From positions 181,485,253 through 181,549,252 of the forward strand of contig OV884060.1 of assembly GCA_930367215.1 (NCBI GenBank): DNA of 64,000 bases, read 5' to 3'. Position numbers and translations under genes: made by a program. Below the pieces are notes generated by a model. The model did not search any database. It saw only the letters and a program-made list of their open reading frames with translations, and was not told the origin of the DNA. Of the stretch, positions 21,663 through 34,800 are shown one piece after another (within the stretch, counting starts at the first letter, position 1; each line of letters opens with the position of its first letter). The DNA is from Pollenia angustigena. Taxonomy: Eukaryota > Arthropoda > Insecta > Diptera > Polleniidae.

Positions 21663-21833
21663 GTGGCTACTCTCTATTGTAATGTGACATTTTCAATGCG
21701 AAAGCTTAAAACTTGGTACTCTATATCACTGGCAATAGAAATTAAAGATGGCGCAGATTGACAGTAATGATGTGTCAAAGTATGTAAAAAGATTTTCTAC
21801 CATTTTCTTTCGCACCGCAATAGAGAGTAGCCC
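21663..21833. mobile_element. MITE, CTACTCTCTATTG family (copy C)
   Basis: Inverted ends GGCTACTCTCTATTG and CAATAGAGAGTAGCCC. Interior shares AATGCGAAAG with copies A and B. It interrupts the possible exon remnant at 21387. Confidence 0.78.
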
Positions 21834-22145
21834 AACTGGCTACCGTACAATCAGTTTTTGCGGCCCATCTTTCATTAGCAATATCGAATGATTGTCAAGC
21901 CTTCCAAGTCCAATGAAAATCGTAAAGTAGTGGCGACCCTAGTTAGCTCAATCCAGCTTTATCTGCTCTTGTATATTCCTTTGCCCTCGGACCCTTTTGA
22001 TCCTAATGTAAGTCAAACCAGCCATCTCATTTAGAAGAGAGCAACAGTAGACGGCTGTTTAAGTCCCCATATGTGAGTAATTTAAGGCCATAACGGCTAT
22101 CAGAAAAATAATATTCACAGTAGTTTATGTGGGACAGCTTCCTTA

Positions 22146-22352
22146 AGGTACGGTCACACTTATTAAACATTTGACCAAATAAGCTTAGCTACTACTTTTG
22201 ATAATACATAGTTATTGAGATTTAACAAAGTCTTAATATCACAAAATAAAACTAATTTTACTGCTAAACACAGCAAAAACAATTTTTTTTAAGATGTGGT
22301 ATTATAATCAAGATGAATATCCGTCAAATATTTGACAAGTGTGACCGTAGCT
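22146..22352. mobile_element. MITE with TTA duplication, TACGGTCACACTT ends
   Basis: Ends AGGTACGGTCACACTT and AAGTGTGACCGTAGCT (one mismatch) flanked by TTA at 22143-22145 and 22353-22355. Inner arms AACATTTGAC / GTCAAATATT extend the hairpin. Noncoding. Confidence 0.82.
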
Positions 22353-22858
22353 TTAGTCACAGGTATTTCTGTCTAAAAAAAACTTCAGTAATCTGGAAGT
22401 CTGTGCGATATAGCGAGGTTGAGCTCCCTAAAGTATACTCCGAAGAAGTATGTACTTCTAACTTGCATTTTAAAAAAATCCACGTTTTAAATATTTTACA
22501 AAAAGTAGTTGTGCTTGTTTTTAATATTATTAAATGCTTAACATTTTAAAATTGTAGTTTTTTTTATTACTTTACAAATACATATAAGTATAGACGTTAA
22601 GTTTTATTAGTCTTAAATAATAAAAAAATACCTTTAAATAGTAAAACAGCCTCAGCTCTAAATACACATCAGTATGAATAATAAACATAACATAAAAAAA
22701 AACTTTGTAAAATAAAAAAAAGAAAAAAAAAATACATATTAATAAACTTATAATGCAAGACGATTATTAAAAATTGAATCTAATCTAAAACTAACATTAA
22801 ATGATATGAGAAGGCAATACAAAAAGTATTGTGATTTTCTTTTAAAATATTTTTTTAA
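22353..22858 (-). other. 3' flank of the SLC37 gene
   Basis: AT-rich sequence downstream of the SLC37 stop codon on the minus strand. TTTATT at 22603-22608 and 22563-22568 read AATAAA on that strand and are candidate poly(A) signals. No other gene. Confidence 0.5.
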
Positions 22859-25800
22859 CTATTCTATACGTGTTCGTGAAGATCTTCTTAAATGTAACCA
22901 TTCTTTTTTAACCAACTTAACCAACATTAACATAGCTATAATATCGGATAATATTAAAATATAAAAGACATTTTCCCAACCAAAACCTGATACCATACCC
23001 GCCATTAAAGGACCAACAGCTGCACCTAGAATCGATAATATTTTTTTTTGGTTTATTAAAAAACAAAAAAATTTCCATTTATTTGGTTTACCTATGGATC
23101 CAGTGCCATCTATGATGGCTGTAACGGTGGCTAAGGCTTGGGAATTGCCTTCTAATGAACTGTGCTGTCCTAATTCAGCACTAACAGAAGTAGTTATAAG
23201 AGCATAAGGGCCATTCACCAGAAAGCCAGCGAGAATCAGTAGAAATATAATTAAGAAAACGGAGGTGTGGCCATATTGCTGGTACATTAAAAGCTATAAT
23301 TTAATAAGAAGGAGAAAGAATTTTAATGGATGCTTAAAAATATTGAAAGAAAAAATAAAAAAATTAAAAAAAAACATGGAAACATGGAAACAATAAAAAA
23401 AGTGAGGTTTTTGTTTTCAATATTTTTAATGCAGTACGACTAAAAGACAATGAATTATCTTAATGTATCATGTGCATAAGTATGATTGAATGTTAGATGA
23501 GACAAATATTTTTGAAACATTTTTTAAGCCACAAATCAGTTGCGAAAAAATTTTCCACAAAAAAATTCTCTTTTTTTTGTAATGGAAATTTTTTAAGAAC
23601 AATTTTGATTTTAGTTGAACTGTTTATTTTTAATTTTCGATATTCTTTAATTAATAAGAACTCAAAGATCTTCCGACGATAGAATGTGGGATTCTTGAAA
23701 CGTGTAAAGATCAACCCGGGTTCAAATCCCAACTCAGCCAGGAAAAATTATCAATAAATTTTAATAAATATTCCAAGTTGTAAAATTCCTTCCCTCAGTA
23801 AAAATAATTTAATAAAAATTAAATTTGATGAACTCGAGCCTTATTAAAGAATATCGAAAATTAACAGTTCAACTAAAATCAAAATTGTTCTTAAAATAGC
23901 TATGGCACAAGCTCTAATCTTTACATTTGTACTTTAATTTGTACAAATAAAATGACGACGAAAGTTGACAAAAAAACATAATAAACAAATGTTTTCAGAT
24001 TTTCAAGACAAAGTCTTGAAAGAAAGAATACGAAAAAAACAGAGGAAAGGAAGCAACATGTAATTTGAAATTTAAGTGATAATAACAGCAAATTTCGAAC
24101 CACCAGTACTACTGGTTAAAGATTGATGTTTGACTGTTGGCTAACGGGCACCGCAGTGGTGCAGTGGGTAGAACTCAAAGATCTTCCGACGATAGAATGT
24201 GGTGATTCTTGCAACATGTATAGATCAACCCGGGTTCAAATCCCAGCTCAGCCAGGAAAAATTATCAATAAATTTTAATAAAAATTCCAAGTTGTAAAAT
24301 TCCTTCCCTCAGTGAAAATAATATTGATGAACTCGAGCCTAATTAAAGAATATCGAAAATTGGAAATTATTTAAGACATGTTTTTTAAAATAAATAATAT
24401 GTATGTACCTGATTAATATAAAAGTAGAGAAGAGGAAGGGAGGATAAAAATACAAAAAATGCAAGACTAGAATTTTATATTATGGACACTATTACAATTT
24501 CAAAGCAGAATTAAAAAAAAATTAATTGCAAGTTTGGACGATAACTCAAACGTCAAACTGAAGGTATCAGCATGTATCTTCCTAACAAACACGAAGTCAA
24601 ACCTTTGATATAAAGTGACTTAATCATTTGACATCAAACACAATTCGCAAACGTTTTTCAATTGTTTGACTTTAACATTTAAATTCATAATGATTTGAAA
24701 ATAAATATTTGACATCAAATGTTTTATCAATTTGATGTCAAATGTTAAATTAAAATCAAAACTAAACTTGGCAATACGTAAGCGAAAAATAAATGTAAAC
24801 ATTAAAAATGGCGATTAAAGTTAAATTTTTACTTCGTGGTTAAATGTGTTTTACTAGTGAAGAGTTTTATTTCTTAAGAAAAATAAAAATTATTTGTGAG
24901 TAATTCCAACGATTAAACGGGATAGTGAAGAAATTATAAGTTTGTTGTATGAACCTTACAATCCTTAAAATAAAAGGGAGCCAAGTATTTCGTCTTTCCA
25001 AGAATTAGAGAACGTAAATAACATTATTTCATCTTTTAGCTATGGTGCCGAATGTTTAACTCACAGTTTATTTAAATAAATAATGAATTTAAATTAAAAA
25101 ATAAAATATTTTTTTATTTATGTTCCACATTTTATTATAATCCACATTTGAAAAACATTTGAGAATTACGTTTGAAAGCAAGTTGAAAATAAAGGAATTT
25201 TTAAATTTGAAAATAATTTCCCCTTTTTGTTGAGAATTTTGTTGCTGCTTTCGTTGGCCGATATGTCAAAAACACAAGCAACTTTTGACATTCCTCTCTC
25301 TAATTTAAAAAAAAAAGTAGCACGGCTGTGCTTTCAACATCACCTGAAAAATGAATTCGCCTTGGTTTGTACTTGTTGTGGTACCGAGATTACCTGGGAT
25401 GAATTCGCCTTGCACGTACGTACCTTTTTATGCTTTTTATCTTGAACAAATAAAATAAAATTAAAATTATTTTCGACTGAATGACAATTGTCATTATTTT
25501 AAAAAAATATCTGAATCTGAACGAAGTCTCTAAGAATGAAGTCAGACATTTGCACGAAATGACTGATTCAGACAATGTCAAGACGCATTTTTAATTTCTT
25601 GTGTTTATATTTTATATTCACTTTTTTTTTATTTTATATAATTTAAATAAGTTTTTTTTTTTCAACTAAATTTGAATTAATTTTTTCACAAAATGTAAAC
25701 AAAGCTTGACATTCAGTATCCACCACTATTATGGATAACAATCTTGAAGCGATGTGGTGGCTTACGTCTTGGCTGTGGTTCGTGTCTTGATCCGGGCATT

Positions 25801-28800
25801 TTGCCAGCATCTGGTGATTCCCGAGATGAGGGCAGTGAACTTAAAGGCCTTGGCAACGAAAGGTTATCCATCCCCTAAACCGAGGTGTTATGCGACCCGT
25901 GCCTATCGGTTGGTTTGCAGTCAGGGGTAACCGACTGTATTATCACGGAGCTTTGCTGATACCTGGGCACCTCAGCAAATAGACTACGCCCTTACCGCGT
26001 TATCGGGGGCTATGACGTGGCGGACCTCCAGATCCCCTACACTCGTGGGACCAAAAACAAAATGACAACTCTTTTTAAAACAAATCAAAAACAAAACAAA
26101 CAACAAACTAACAATGGCACGGAACAGGACACGAAAAGGACCAATGATAAGGACAATGAGACGAAGACGATCCCGTCGGTGGCTGTAACAGCCTCGACAC
26201 CTAACAGCGGCGATGTACCTCTGTCTTTCGCGCCAAGTACATCAAAAGCCGCATCAGCCCTTTCCGCCAGAGCGGATAAAGCCCATGCTTCGGGTACTGC
26301 AAAGTTGGAAATGACAAAGTCGTCCAACAAAGCAGCCTCCCATATGCCTATTGTGCAAAGAGGGACGGAGATGATTACATCCTGTCCCACTTCTGCACCT
26401 CCCCCCGCCAAGTCCGGCGTCACTAAGAAGACACCTCGGCATAAAAATCCTTCCAAGAGGGCATCTAACTCAAGGCGTGCTGCCTTGCGTGTTATCGAGC
26501 TATTCGGCTCCAAAGATGCCAATGAGCTTTCTGCAGAACAGGAAGCTTCATTGGCATGGGCTAAGGCCCTTACTGCTGGGCTTCAAAGCGTTTCACCTCC
26601 CGCCCCTGCAAAGGCAATGCCTAAACGGCAACGTTCGGAGGAAGAAGCGACAGCCGTTAGACAGCAACCAGGGACAAAACGTCCCAAGTACGCACCAAAG
26701 TCGACTAATAGGTCCTACAGCGAGGTGGCGAAAGACCATCTTGTTAGGGCTATTATAGACAGAAGTGCTGCTGATGGATCCATCTCCCACTCTAGGTGGG
26801 ACTTGGTGAAGCAGCAAATGATGGGTGTCTTTTGGAAGATCCTTAGTGAGAATCCAGGAGCACCCCCGCAATGCGATGATGCTGGCTGGTACCAGGGTCA
26901 CGTTAAGCTGATGGCGTGTGTGGACGAGCGCTCTGCACTTCTGCTGAAGCTTGCCATTGGAGCGATTGGCGAAATATGGGAAGGTGCTAGGCTCGACGTG
27001 GTTTTGATGAGTGAGATACCACGGAGACCTAGATCCATCGTCACCATCCCAGCGGAACCCTCTGCACCGGAGGAAATCTTGAAGATTATTCAGTGCTGCA
27101 ACCCCCAACTTCCCACTCATAACTGGAAAGTTGTCAAGGTTTCAGCAGCTGAAGGATCCTCAAGAACGGCGATTAGTCCTGAATCAGGACTCCTTGAAGC
27201 CACTGAGGGAGAAACAGGGCAAGATTTACTATGGTTTCAGTACCATCTTGCTCCGTGTCTACCGAGGTGATGACAAGGGCGATCCCGCTCCGAAGGTTGT
27301 GGAGCCTACGCAGTCTGCGGACTGCACGAATGACGCTTCCGTTCATTCATGTGACAAAGAAGACACCCCGTCCGTCTCTGACATGCTGGGTGACCTCTTT
27401 GAACGCATGGGTGAATTGGCTGATGAGGACGCCCTCCTGGAATCAGATCAGGAGGACGCCAATGTCACGGTCGTTAATACTGGACATGGTGAAGGTGACA
27501 CAGATAAACCTTCACCACTCTAAGGCAGCATCCGCTGCACTGCTCCTCCGGGTGGTAGAGAGAGAGAAGGAGCTAATAATGATCCAAGAGCCATGGATCC
27601 ACAAGGATCGGGTTTGCGGATTTAACCTCAAGGGCTATAAGCTCCTATATGCCAAAGCAACAGGTAAAATTAGATCTTGTATTTTGGCTAAAAACACGCT
27701 GGATATCTTCATTCTTTCTGATTTCAGTGATGAAGACACAACTTCAGCGGCCCTAGAGATGGGCGACATGCCGATCTGGATCGTCTCGGGCTATATGGCG
27801 CATGACCAGGACAATGAGCCACCTAATGGGCTTGTTCGTGGCTTGGTAGCCAAAGCCGGCTCCATGGGTACCCCGGTGGTTATCTGTGCTGACGCTAATG
27901 CGCACCACATCACGTGGGGCAGCACCAACACCAACTCTAGAGGTGAGTCGCTATTTTCTTTTACCTGTAGCAGTAATTTGGAAATAGCAAACATAGGCGC
28001 GGAACCTACGTTCATTGTAGCTAATAGGCAGGAGGTTCTTGATGTGACATTGGTCAGCTCGGAACACTCCGACTTAATAAGTAACTGGGCGGTCTCAAAT
28101 GACTGTTCTTTTTCGGACCACAGGTATGTTGAGTTTCAATTAGGTCCACCCCCCTTGGGGGTGTGTACTTTTGTGAATAGGAGGAGAACGAGGTGGGACT
28201 ATCAGGCTAGTCTACTCGCTGATTCTCTGGGCTCAGTCCCTGTCATTAGTGGCATTACGGAGACTGAAATGGCAGTGGAATTCCTATCGGGGGCACTGCG
28301 TCAGGCAACGGCACTGGCCTGTAGTCCAGTGGTTAGGAAAAAGGGGGGCAAGCCACCAGATTGCACAGCCCTGAGATTGCACAGTCTCGCAGAGACTGTC
28401 GTAGGTTATTCAATATGGCTAAACGACTGGGAAACTGGGCGGATTATAAGTCGGCATTGAATAGGTTCAAGAATTTAGTTAGATCGGCGAAACGGAATGC
28501 CTGGAGGAACTTCTGCAGCGGCGTGGAAGGCTCCTCTGAGACAAACCGGTTGCGCAAAATAATGGCTTCTTGCCCGACTGTCCCTAGCTACATTCAGAAA
28601 GCTGATGGTAGCTGGACTACGAATAGTCAGGAGACGCTGGAGGTGTTAATTGACACGCACTTTCCTGGCAATTCCCTTCCAACACCACGGAAGATCAACT
28701 GCCTATCAGAGCCTGGACCCGTGTCCATTTCTCTGTGCTATGATAGGCTCAATTGGGCGATAAGGAGCTTCGACTCCTTTAAGGCTCCTGGTCCGGACGG

Positions 28801-31800
28801 TATTATTCCGGCCGACCTTCAAAAGAACGCGGGGCTTCTGGTTCCTTGGCTGTCCGCTATTTATACGGAATGTATTAGATTCTCGTACGTTCCCATCCGA
28901 TGGACTAGATGTAGGGTTGTTTTCATCCCAAAGGGAGGTAAAGCATCCCACACCAGACCTAAGGACTACAGGCCAATTAGCCTGTCGTCATTTCTTCTCA
29001 AGACCCTTGAAAGGGTCATTGATATTCATCTGAGGATGTCTATTCCTACACATTTGCTCTCTTCATCGCAGCATGCCTACACCAAGGGCAAGTCTGTAGA
29101 GACGGCGCTCCACTCACTGGTCGGCTACATTGAGAAATCCCTTGAATTTCGGGAATACTCACTTGTGGCCTTTCTGGACATTGAGGGAGCTTTCAATAAT
29201 GTCAAACCCAACTCCATCTTGGAGTCGATGAGGGAGGTTGGGGTTGACGATGTAATTTGTAGATTTATTGGTAATCTACTCGATAATAGGATCATTGAAT
29301 CCACAATGGGTGCTACTAATGTTTGCAGATTTGTGCACAGGGGCACCCCGCAAGGTGGGGTTCTCTCCCCTCTACTGTGGAACCTGACGGTGAACACTTT
29401 GCTGGGTCGGTTCGACAGATTAGGGATAAAAACCGTCGCGTATGCGGATGACGTGGCGGTGGCGGTCGCGGGTAAACACCTGGACACACTGTCCCATTGT
29501 ATGGAATCTGCATTGCAGATTCTAAGCTCTTGGAGCATTTCCTGTGGACTTGGTGTCAATCCACAGAAAACTGAGTTGGTACTCTTTACCAGGAAGTACA
29601 AGGTTGGCAACTTTAGGCTTCCTAGGCTAAACGGCACGGAGCTGAGGCTCTCGAACAGTGCCAAATATTTGGGCGTAATTCTCGATAGCAAACTATCATG
29701 GGAACTCAACGTTCGGACGAGGGTTGATAGGGCTATTGTGGCCTTATACACCTGCAAGAGATCCTTGGGCAGGAGCTGGGGCCTGGGCCCCAGGGGTGTC
29801 GAATGGATCTTTGAAGCGGTGGTAAAACCGATTCTCTTCTATGGGGTCATAGTGTGGTGGCCTGCCGTGGAAAGGGGACGGTACTGCAGGATGCTTGAGA
29901 AAGTATATAGGTTGGCTGCGCTGATGATCACGGGATCACTCCGCTCGACACCGACGAAGGCACTGTTTACTATGCTAGACTGGTTGCCGATTGATATCAT
30001 GGCCGAACAACAGGCCTTGACTTCCGCTATGAGACTGGGGGCGGTGGGCCTGTGGTCTACGCGGAACTATGGTCATGCCAGGGTCACGCTTCACGCGTCA
30101 TACGACCTGGCGGGGCTGGACTATTGCACTCCGGAACCCTTTTTCGGTGCTTTGTTCACGGTTCATCATGGTAGCTATGATGAGCTGCTCGATAATACGC
30201 GATCTCTGGAGCCGACCCTGCGGGTCTACACCGATGGTTCCAGGATGGGCGACAGAGTGGGTGGAGGTTTCTTCATCGAAGAATTGGACATCAGGGTCTC
30301 TTTTAGGCTGCCAGATGGCAGTAGTGTGCTGCAGGCGGAAATCTCTGCCATAAAGCGGGCGGCAAACTGGCTCAAGTACTATCGTATATCGAGGGATATA
30401 TGTATATTTACGGACAGCAAGGCTGCCATTGCAGCTCTGGCTGGTGTCTTTACGACATCTATGTTGACAGTGGAATGCTGGATGTCTCTAAATGAGATCG
30501 CGAAACATTCCAGTGTAACGCTGACATGGGTACCAGGACACAGTGGGCTCCTGGGCAACCATACTGCGGACAGTCTGGCCAAACAAGGCTGTCTCTTGGA
30601 CGACATGTTCGTCGACGGCCTAATTGGCACTTCAATGGCCCGCTGCAGGACTCTCATCAGACGGGAGTCGTACAGAAGGGCTCAGGGGAGATGGCAGGGC
30701 GAGCATACCTGTTTGATGGCCAGGACTCTATGGCCTGGCTATGACGCGGCGAAAACGCGCGTACTACTCGGTCTCGGCAGGGACCGGATAAGGACAGTGA
30801 TATCGGTTATCACGGGTCACTGGGTGATAGGGACTCATGCTAGGAGGATGGGTCTTGAGTATAATGACTACTGCAGGAGTTGTCATGATGAGGAGGAGGA
30901 GGAGACGGTGTTTCACTTCCTCTGTCAATGCCCCGGTCTGGCGGGCGTTAGGTTGAGGCATTTTGGGAGACCGGAATTGCCATGTCTGGACGATTTGTCC
31001 AATGCGGGACTGAAATCGATCTCCCTGTTCTGCAGGGAATCGGGGTGGTTCGAGACTGCGGTGACCTCTGGGGAATAGTCTGGTGGATACTGGCTGGCCC
31101 TTGTCACTGGCTAGGGGTATCACAAAGGGACCGCTATAAGGACCCAAGTGAGTCGTCTTCGTGACGGCTACCCATTTAACCTAACCTAACCTAACCTTGA
31201 CATTCAGTATACACACACAAAAATATACAATAAACAGATGACTCGAAAATGTCACCTTTATGAATTCGCCTTGGACAATGTCGAAGTATTTTGCTGGCTG
31301 CAAGGCCCATTGAAAAGGTCTGCGCAAGGCGAATTCATCCCAGGTAATCTCGGTACTACAACAAGTACAACTCGTACAAAAACCACAAGCAATTTGTTTT
31401 TGTAATATCATTGTACAATGTCAAAATCAGAAATAAAACAAAACAGAAACAAAGATAATAAAAGAGAATAAACAAAATTTTGACATCCAACAGTGATTTT
31501 AGCTAATATCAGCAGGGTTTTTTAGACCACCTGAAATAAATTCGCCTTGGGTCTGCGCAAGAAGCCTGATGATCATTGTTTTCGTTCTTTTGAGCTTTCA
31601 AAAATTGTTATTTCCTTTTGCTTTGTATATGTGGTAGTAAGTTTTTGACAGCTTAAAAGAAAAAGTTTTTTGTTTTTGTACAAGCAAGGCGAATTTATTA
31701 CAGGTGGTCTTAAAAGCCCTGCTGATATTAGCTAAAATCACTGTTGAATGTCAAAATTAAGTTTATTCTCTTTTATTATCTTTGTTTCTGTTTTGTTTTA

Positions 31801-34800
31801 TTTCTGTTTTTGATATTGTACAATGGTTTTACAAAAACAAATTGCTTGTGGTTTTTGTACGAGTTGTACTTGTTGTAGTACCGAGATTACCTGGGATGAA
31901 TTCGCCTTGTGTACAAGTAAGCAGACCTGATAGAAGGGCCTTGGCTGGCTGGGATACTAAATTTTTTTTAAATACTTTAAAAAAAACGGTTTAAGAAATA
32001 TTTTTCAAAAAAAAAAAAAAAAAAAAATAATTTTATGTTTTTTTTTTTTTAAAAATTTTTGCTTTTTTTTAAACTAAAAATTGTGGTTACAAAGAAATTT
32101 TTTTTTCTTTTTTCCGTTTCTTTTTAAACAAAGAAAAAAATATGCCTTTCTTCACACACAAAAATTTTTTATTTAAAAAATAAAATTTAATTTTGTGTTT
32201 TCCGTTCGTAATTTTCGGTCCTTGTTCTGAACGTATACGAGTTTTCGGGAGAATATACAAGTATTGTTGGTGTTGCTGTTACAACAGCGAATATTGTTGC
32301 AGGGAACTGTCCCAAAGTCTGAAACAGGTTATACGAATATCGCATAGTCTGAAACAGTTTCATTTATTCACCATTTTTTATAAAAAAAAAATGTTGAAAA
32401 TGAAACTTGAAACGAAACTTTTTTGGTTTATAATTGATGAAACAAATTATTTGTAAGCCAATTTTTTTATAAATCAAAATCATTCGAACATAGGAAACTA
32501 TCAAACATTTTGAATAAATAAAAGTTGATTTTTTATTCGACCCTTTCTTAATGGAATCTTAAGGAAATAAATACTCAAGCTCGAGGTCATAGGTTTTTTT
32601 AATAAATGTTTTTTTAATATTTTATTTATTTAAATTTCTCCAATATTTCGATATTCCTTGAATATTATCATCAGGTATAGTTAAATTTCGTACTCGTACA
32701 ATCATGACGATGCACAGAGGGGTGAAATCGCAAAAAATGGATATTAATTGAAAAATTAAAATTTGTTTTTTTGAAACATATTTAGGAACCGATTACAGTA
32801 TATAAAATTCTACATCACTACTGAAAATTTCAATGTCATATGTTGTTTACTTGTCAAGCTGCATTGTATTAAAGTTAAGTAATTATTGAGCTATTCGCGC
32901 ACAATAGTGTTAATTGAAATTCGGTATATTTCGACGCTTAATATATAGTAATATTTTTAATATGAAATCTTCAACCTCAGGTATTTTAGCGTTGTTCTAA
33001 AAATAATTGTGTTAAAAAAAGTTGTGTAGAAGTATTTTTAAAATTTTTTTTAAAATATGTCTCAATTTTGGCTATTTTCAAAATATTCGTGCATATTTAA
33101 ATATGAATGGTGTTAGTTGGCGTTAGAATATTAATTTGTTAAGAAACTACAGTTCCTAGGCTTTCATATTCAGTAATAATATGTTGCGCGTTTTTGAGCG
33201 AAATTTTTTTTATTAAATTAATTGTGAAAATAGTCACTCAAGCAAAGAACACCAGTTCTTGTCTTTTGTTTGCTTTGTCTTCGTTTTCGTTGTTATAATT
33301 GTTGTTTTTGTATATAGTTGGCAACTGTGTGTTACAAAATTTTTTTAGAAAAATTAAGAGTATTTGCTCAGAATACAGCTCGACTTTTTGTTAAGAAGTA
33401 TCAGTGGTTTAACATGCCTCCAACCTTGCATAAGTATTTAATACATGGCCCAGAAATCATTTCGCACGCGCTATTACCGATCGGTGAACTGTCTGAGGAA
33501 GCCCAGGAAGCCCGAAACAAAGATTTTAAAAACTACAGAGAACATTTTTCTGGAAAATGTAGTCGGGAGGATTGCAATCGAGACATATTAAATAGGTTCC
33601 TACTAAGTTCAGATCCAATCCTATCTGGTAAAACAAAATTGCCCAAAACAAAATTCCACCAACTTCCAAAATCAGTAGTAGATCTACCAGTTTCGCCTTC
33701 AGTTTTGACGAACGTGGCACCAGAAGGCACAAATTATGATACAGACGACGGCGGGCATATATTTTAAAATAGCAGGTCGGGAACAAATGTCTTATAATAA
33801 ATATATACAAGCTATTTATATTTTTAAACAAAACGCTCACCAGACACATCCGTACACGATCGAACAATTTTAATAACTGCTTTGAGTGCCGAATTTAGTT
33901 ACATATATGATACAATAATCCCTCTTTCGTCTACGTAATTATATTAAAAATAAATTGATTACTATGTAAAAATTTTATTACTTGAAAAAAAAAAATAGAA
34001 AAAAATCCGACTGAGCCAGAGTTTTTTTTTAAAAGGGGGCGTGACACCGCCATATTCCACCTTGGATGTAATTCATACTGTACGATCAACATTTATACCA
34101 AATCTCATCTTCATACCTCTGATAGTTCATGATATATATCCGTTCTAAGTTTCAGGTTATATGGGCGGTGCCACGCCCATTTATCCAATCATAGCCAAGT
34201 ATATCCAAGGACTATTAGCAGGTCAACAGTACAACATTGGGAAAGTTTCATGACAATCGGTCCATTACTATGGCCGCTAGAGCGATTTTTAATAGGGGGG
34301 AAAGAATTTTTAAAATTGGATAAGTAGTTTAATTAATCTCCATTTTTAGCGATTTCACCCCTTTGTGCGATGGTAGTAAACACTACATAGCTAATAAGAA
34401 TTTTTATGCCGTGCACTTACAAATTTATTATCAAAGTAAAAGCACGACAAAATAAATCTAATTAATTAAACATTTACAGCCAGAAACGAAAAATTCTTTT
34501 TCAAAAAAGATTTTCGAACAATTTTTTTTTTTTTTTTTAAATTTTAAAGAGAATTTTTTTTCATAAAATAATTTATTTTAGAAAAACCGGACGAGACAAA
34601 TATTTCCATATCATATCATAATTTTTAATAAATATACAATTATGTACTTGTATTTTTTAAAATGTGAAATTAAACTTTTAAGAGATAAATCTCTTCAAAT
34701 TTCTGATGAATGTCATTGTAAAACAATTAAAAGTTTTTGACAAATTAAATGTTCGTTGGAATTAGTTTTAATGAAATGTTCAATCCGATTCTTTGAACTA

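Larger units (their letters stand above)
25706..31210 (+). mobile_element. LOA-type non-LTR retrotransposon, full length
   Basis: Element 25720-31196 (5477 bases) flanked by the 14-base duplication TTGACATTCAGTAT (25706-25719, 31197-31210). It has a 5' UTR, ORF1, ORF2 and a 3' end made of CCTAA repeats rather than poly(A). ORF1 and ORF2 overlap by 38 bases. GC content is clearly higher than in the surroundings. It lies in SLC37 intron 4, opposite to the gene. APE, RT and RNase H domains in one ORF2 fit the I/LOA group; LOA is preferred from the ORF1 type and overall sequence. One frameshift in each ORF makes this copy inactive unless they are sequence errors. Confidence 0.88.

Noticed and set aside
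26085..27120. Minus-strand open frames across the retrotransposon ORF1
   Set aside because: Shadows of the GC-richer plus-strand coding sequence; no domain recognised.
29125..29757. 210-aa minus-strand open frame
   Set aside because: Exactly antisense to the reverse-transcriptase domain; a shadow.
32193..32456. 87-aa open frame with Cys cluster
   Set aside because: The Cys run comes from GTTGTT/TGCTGT simple sequence; no splice context or homologous motif.
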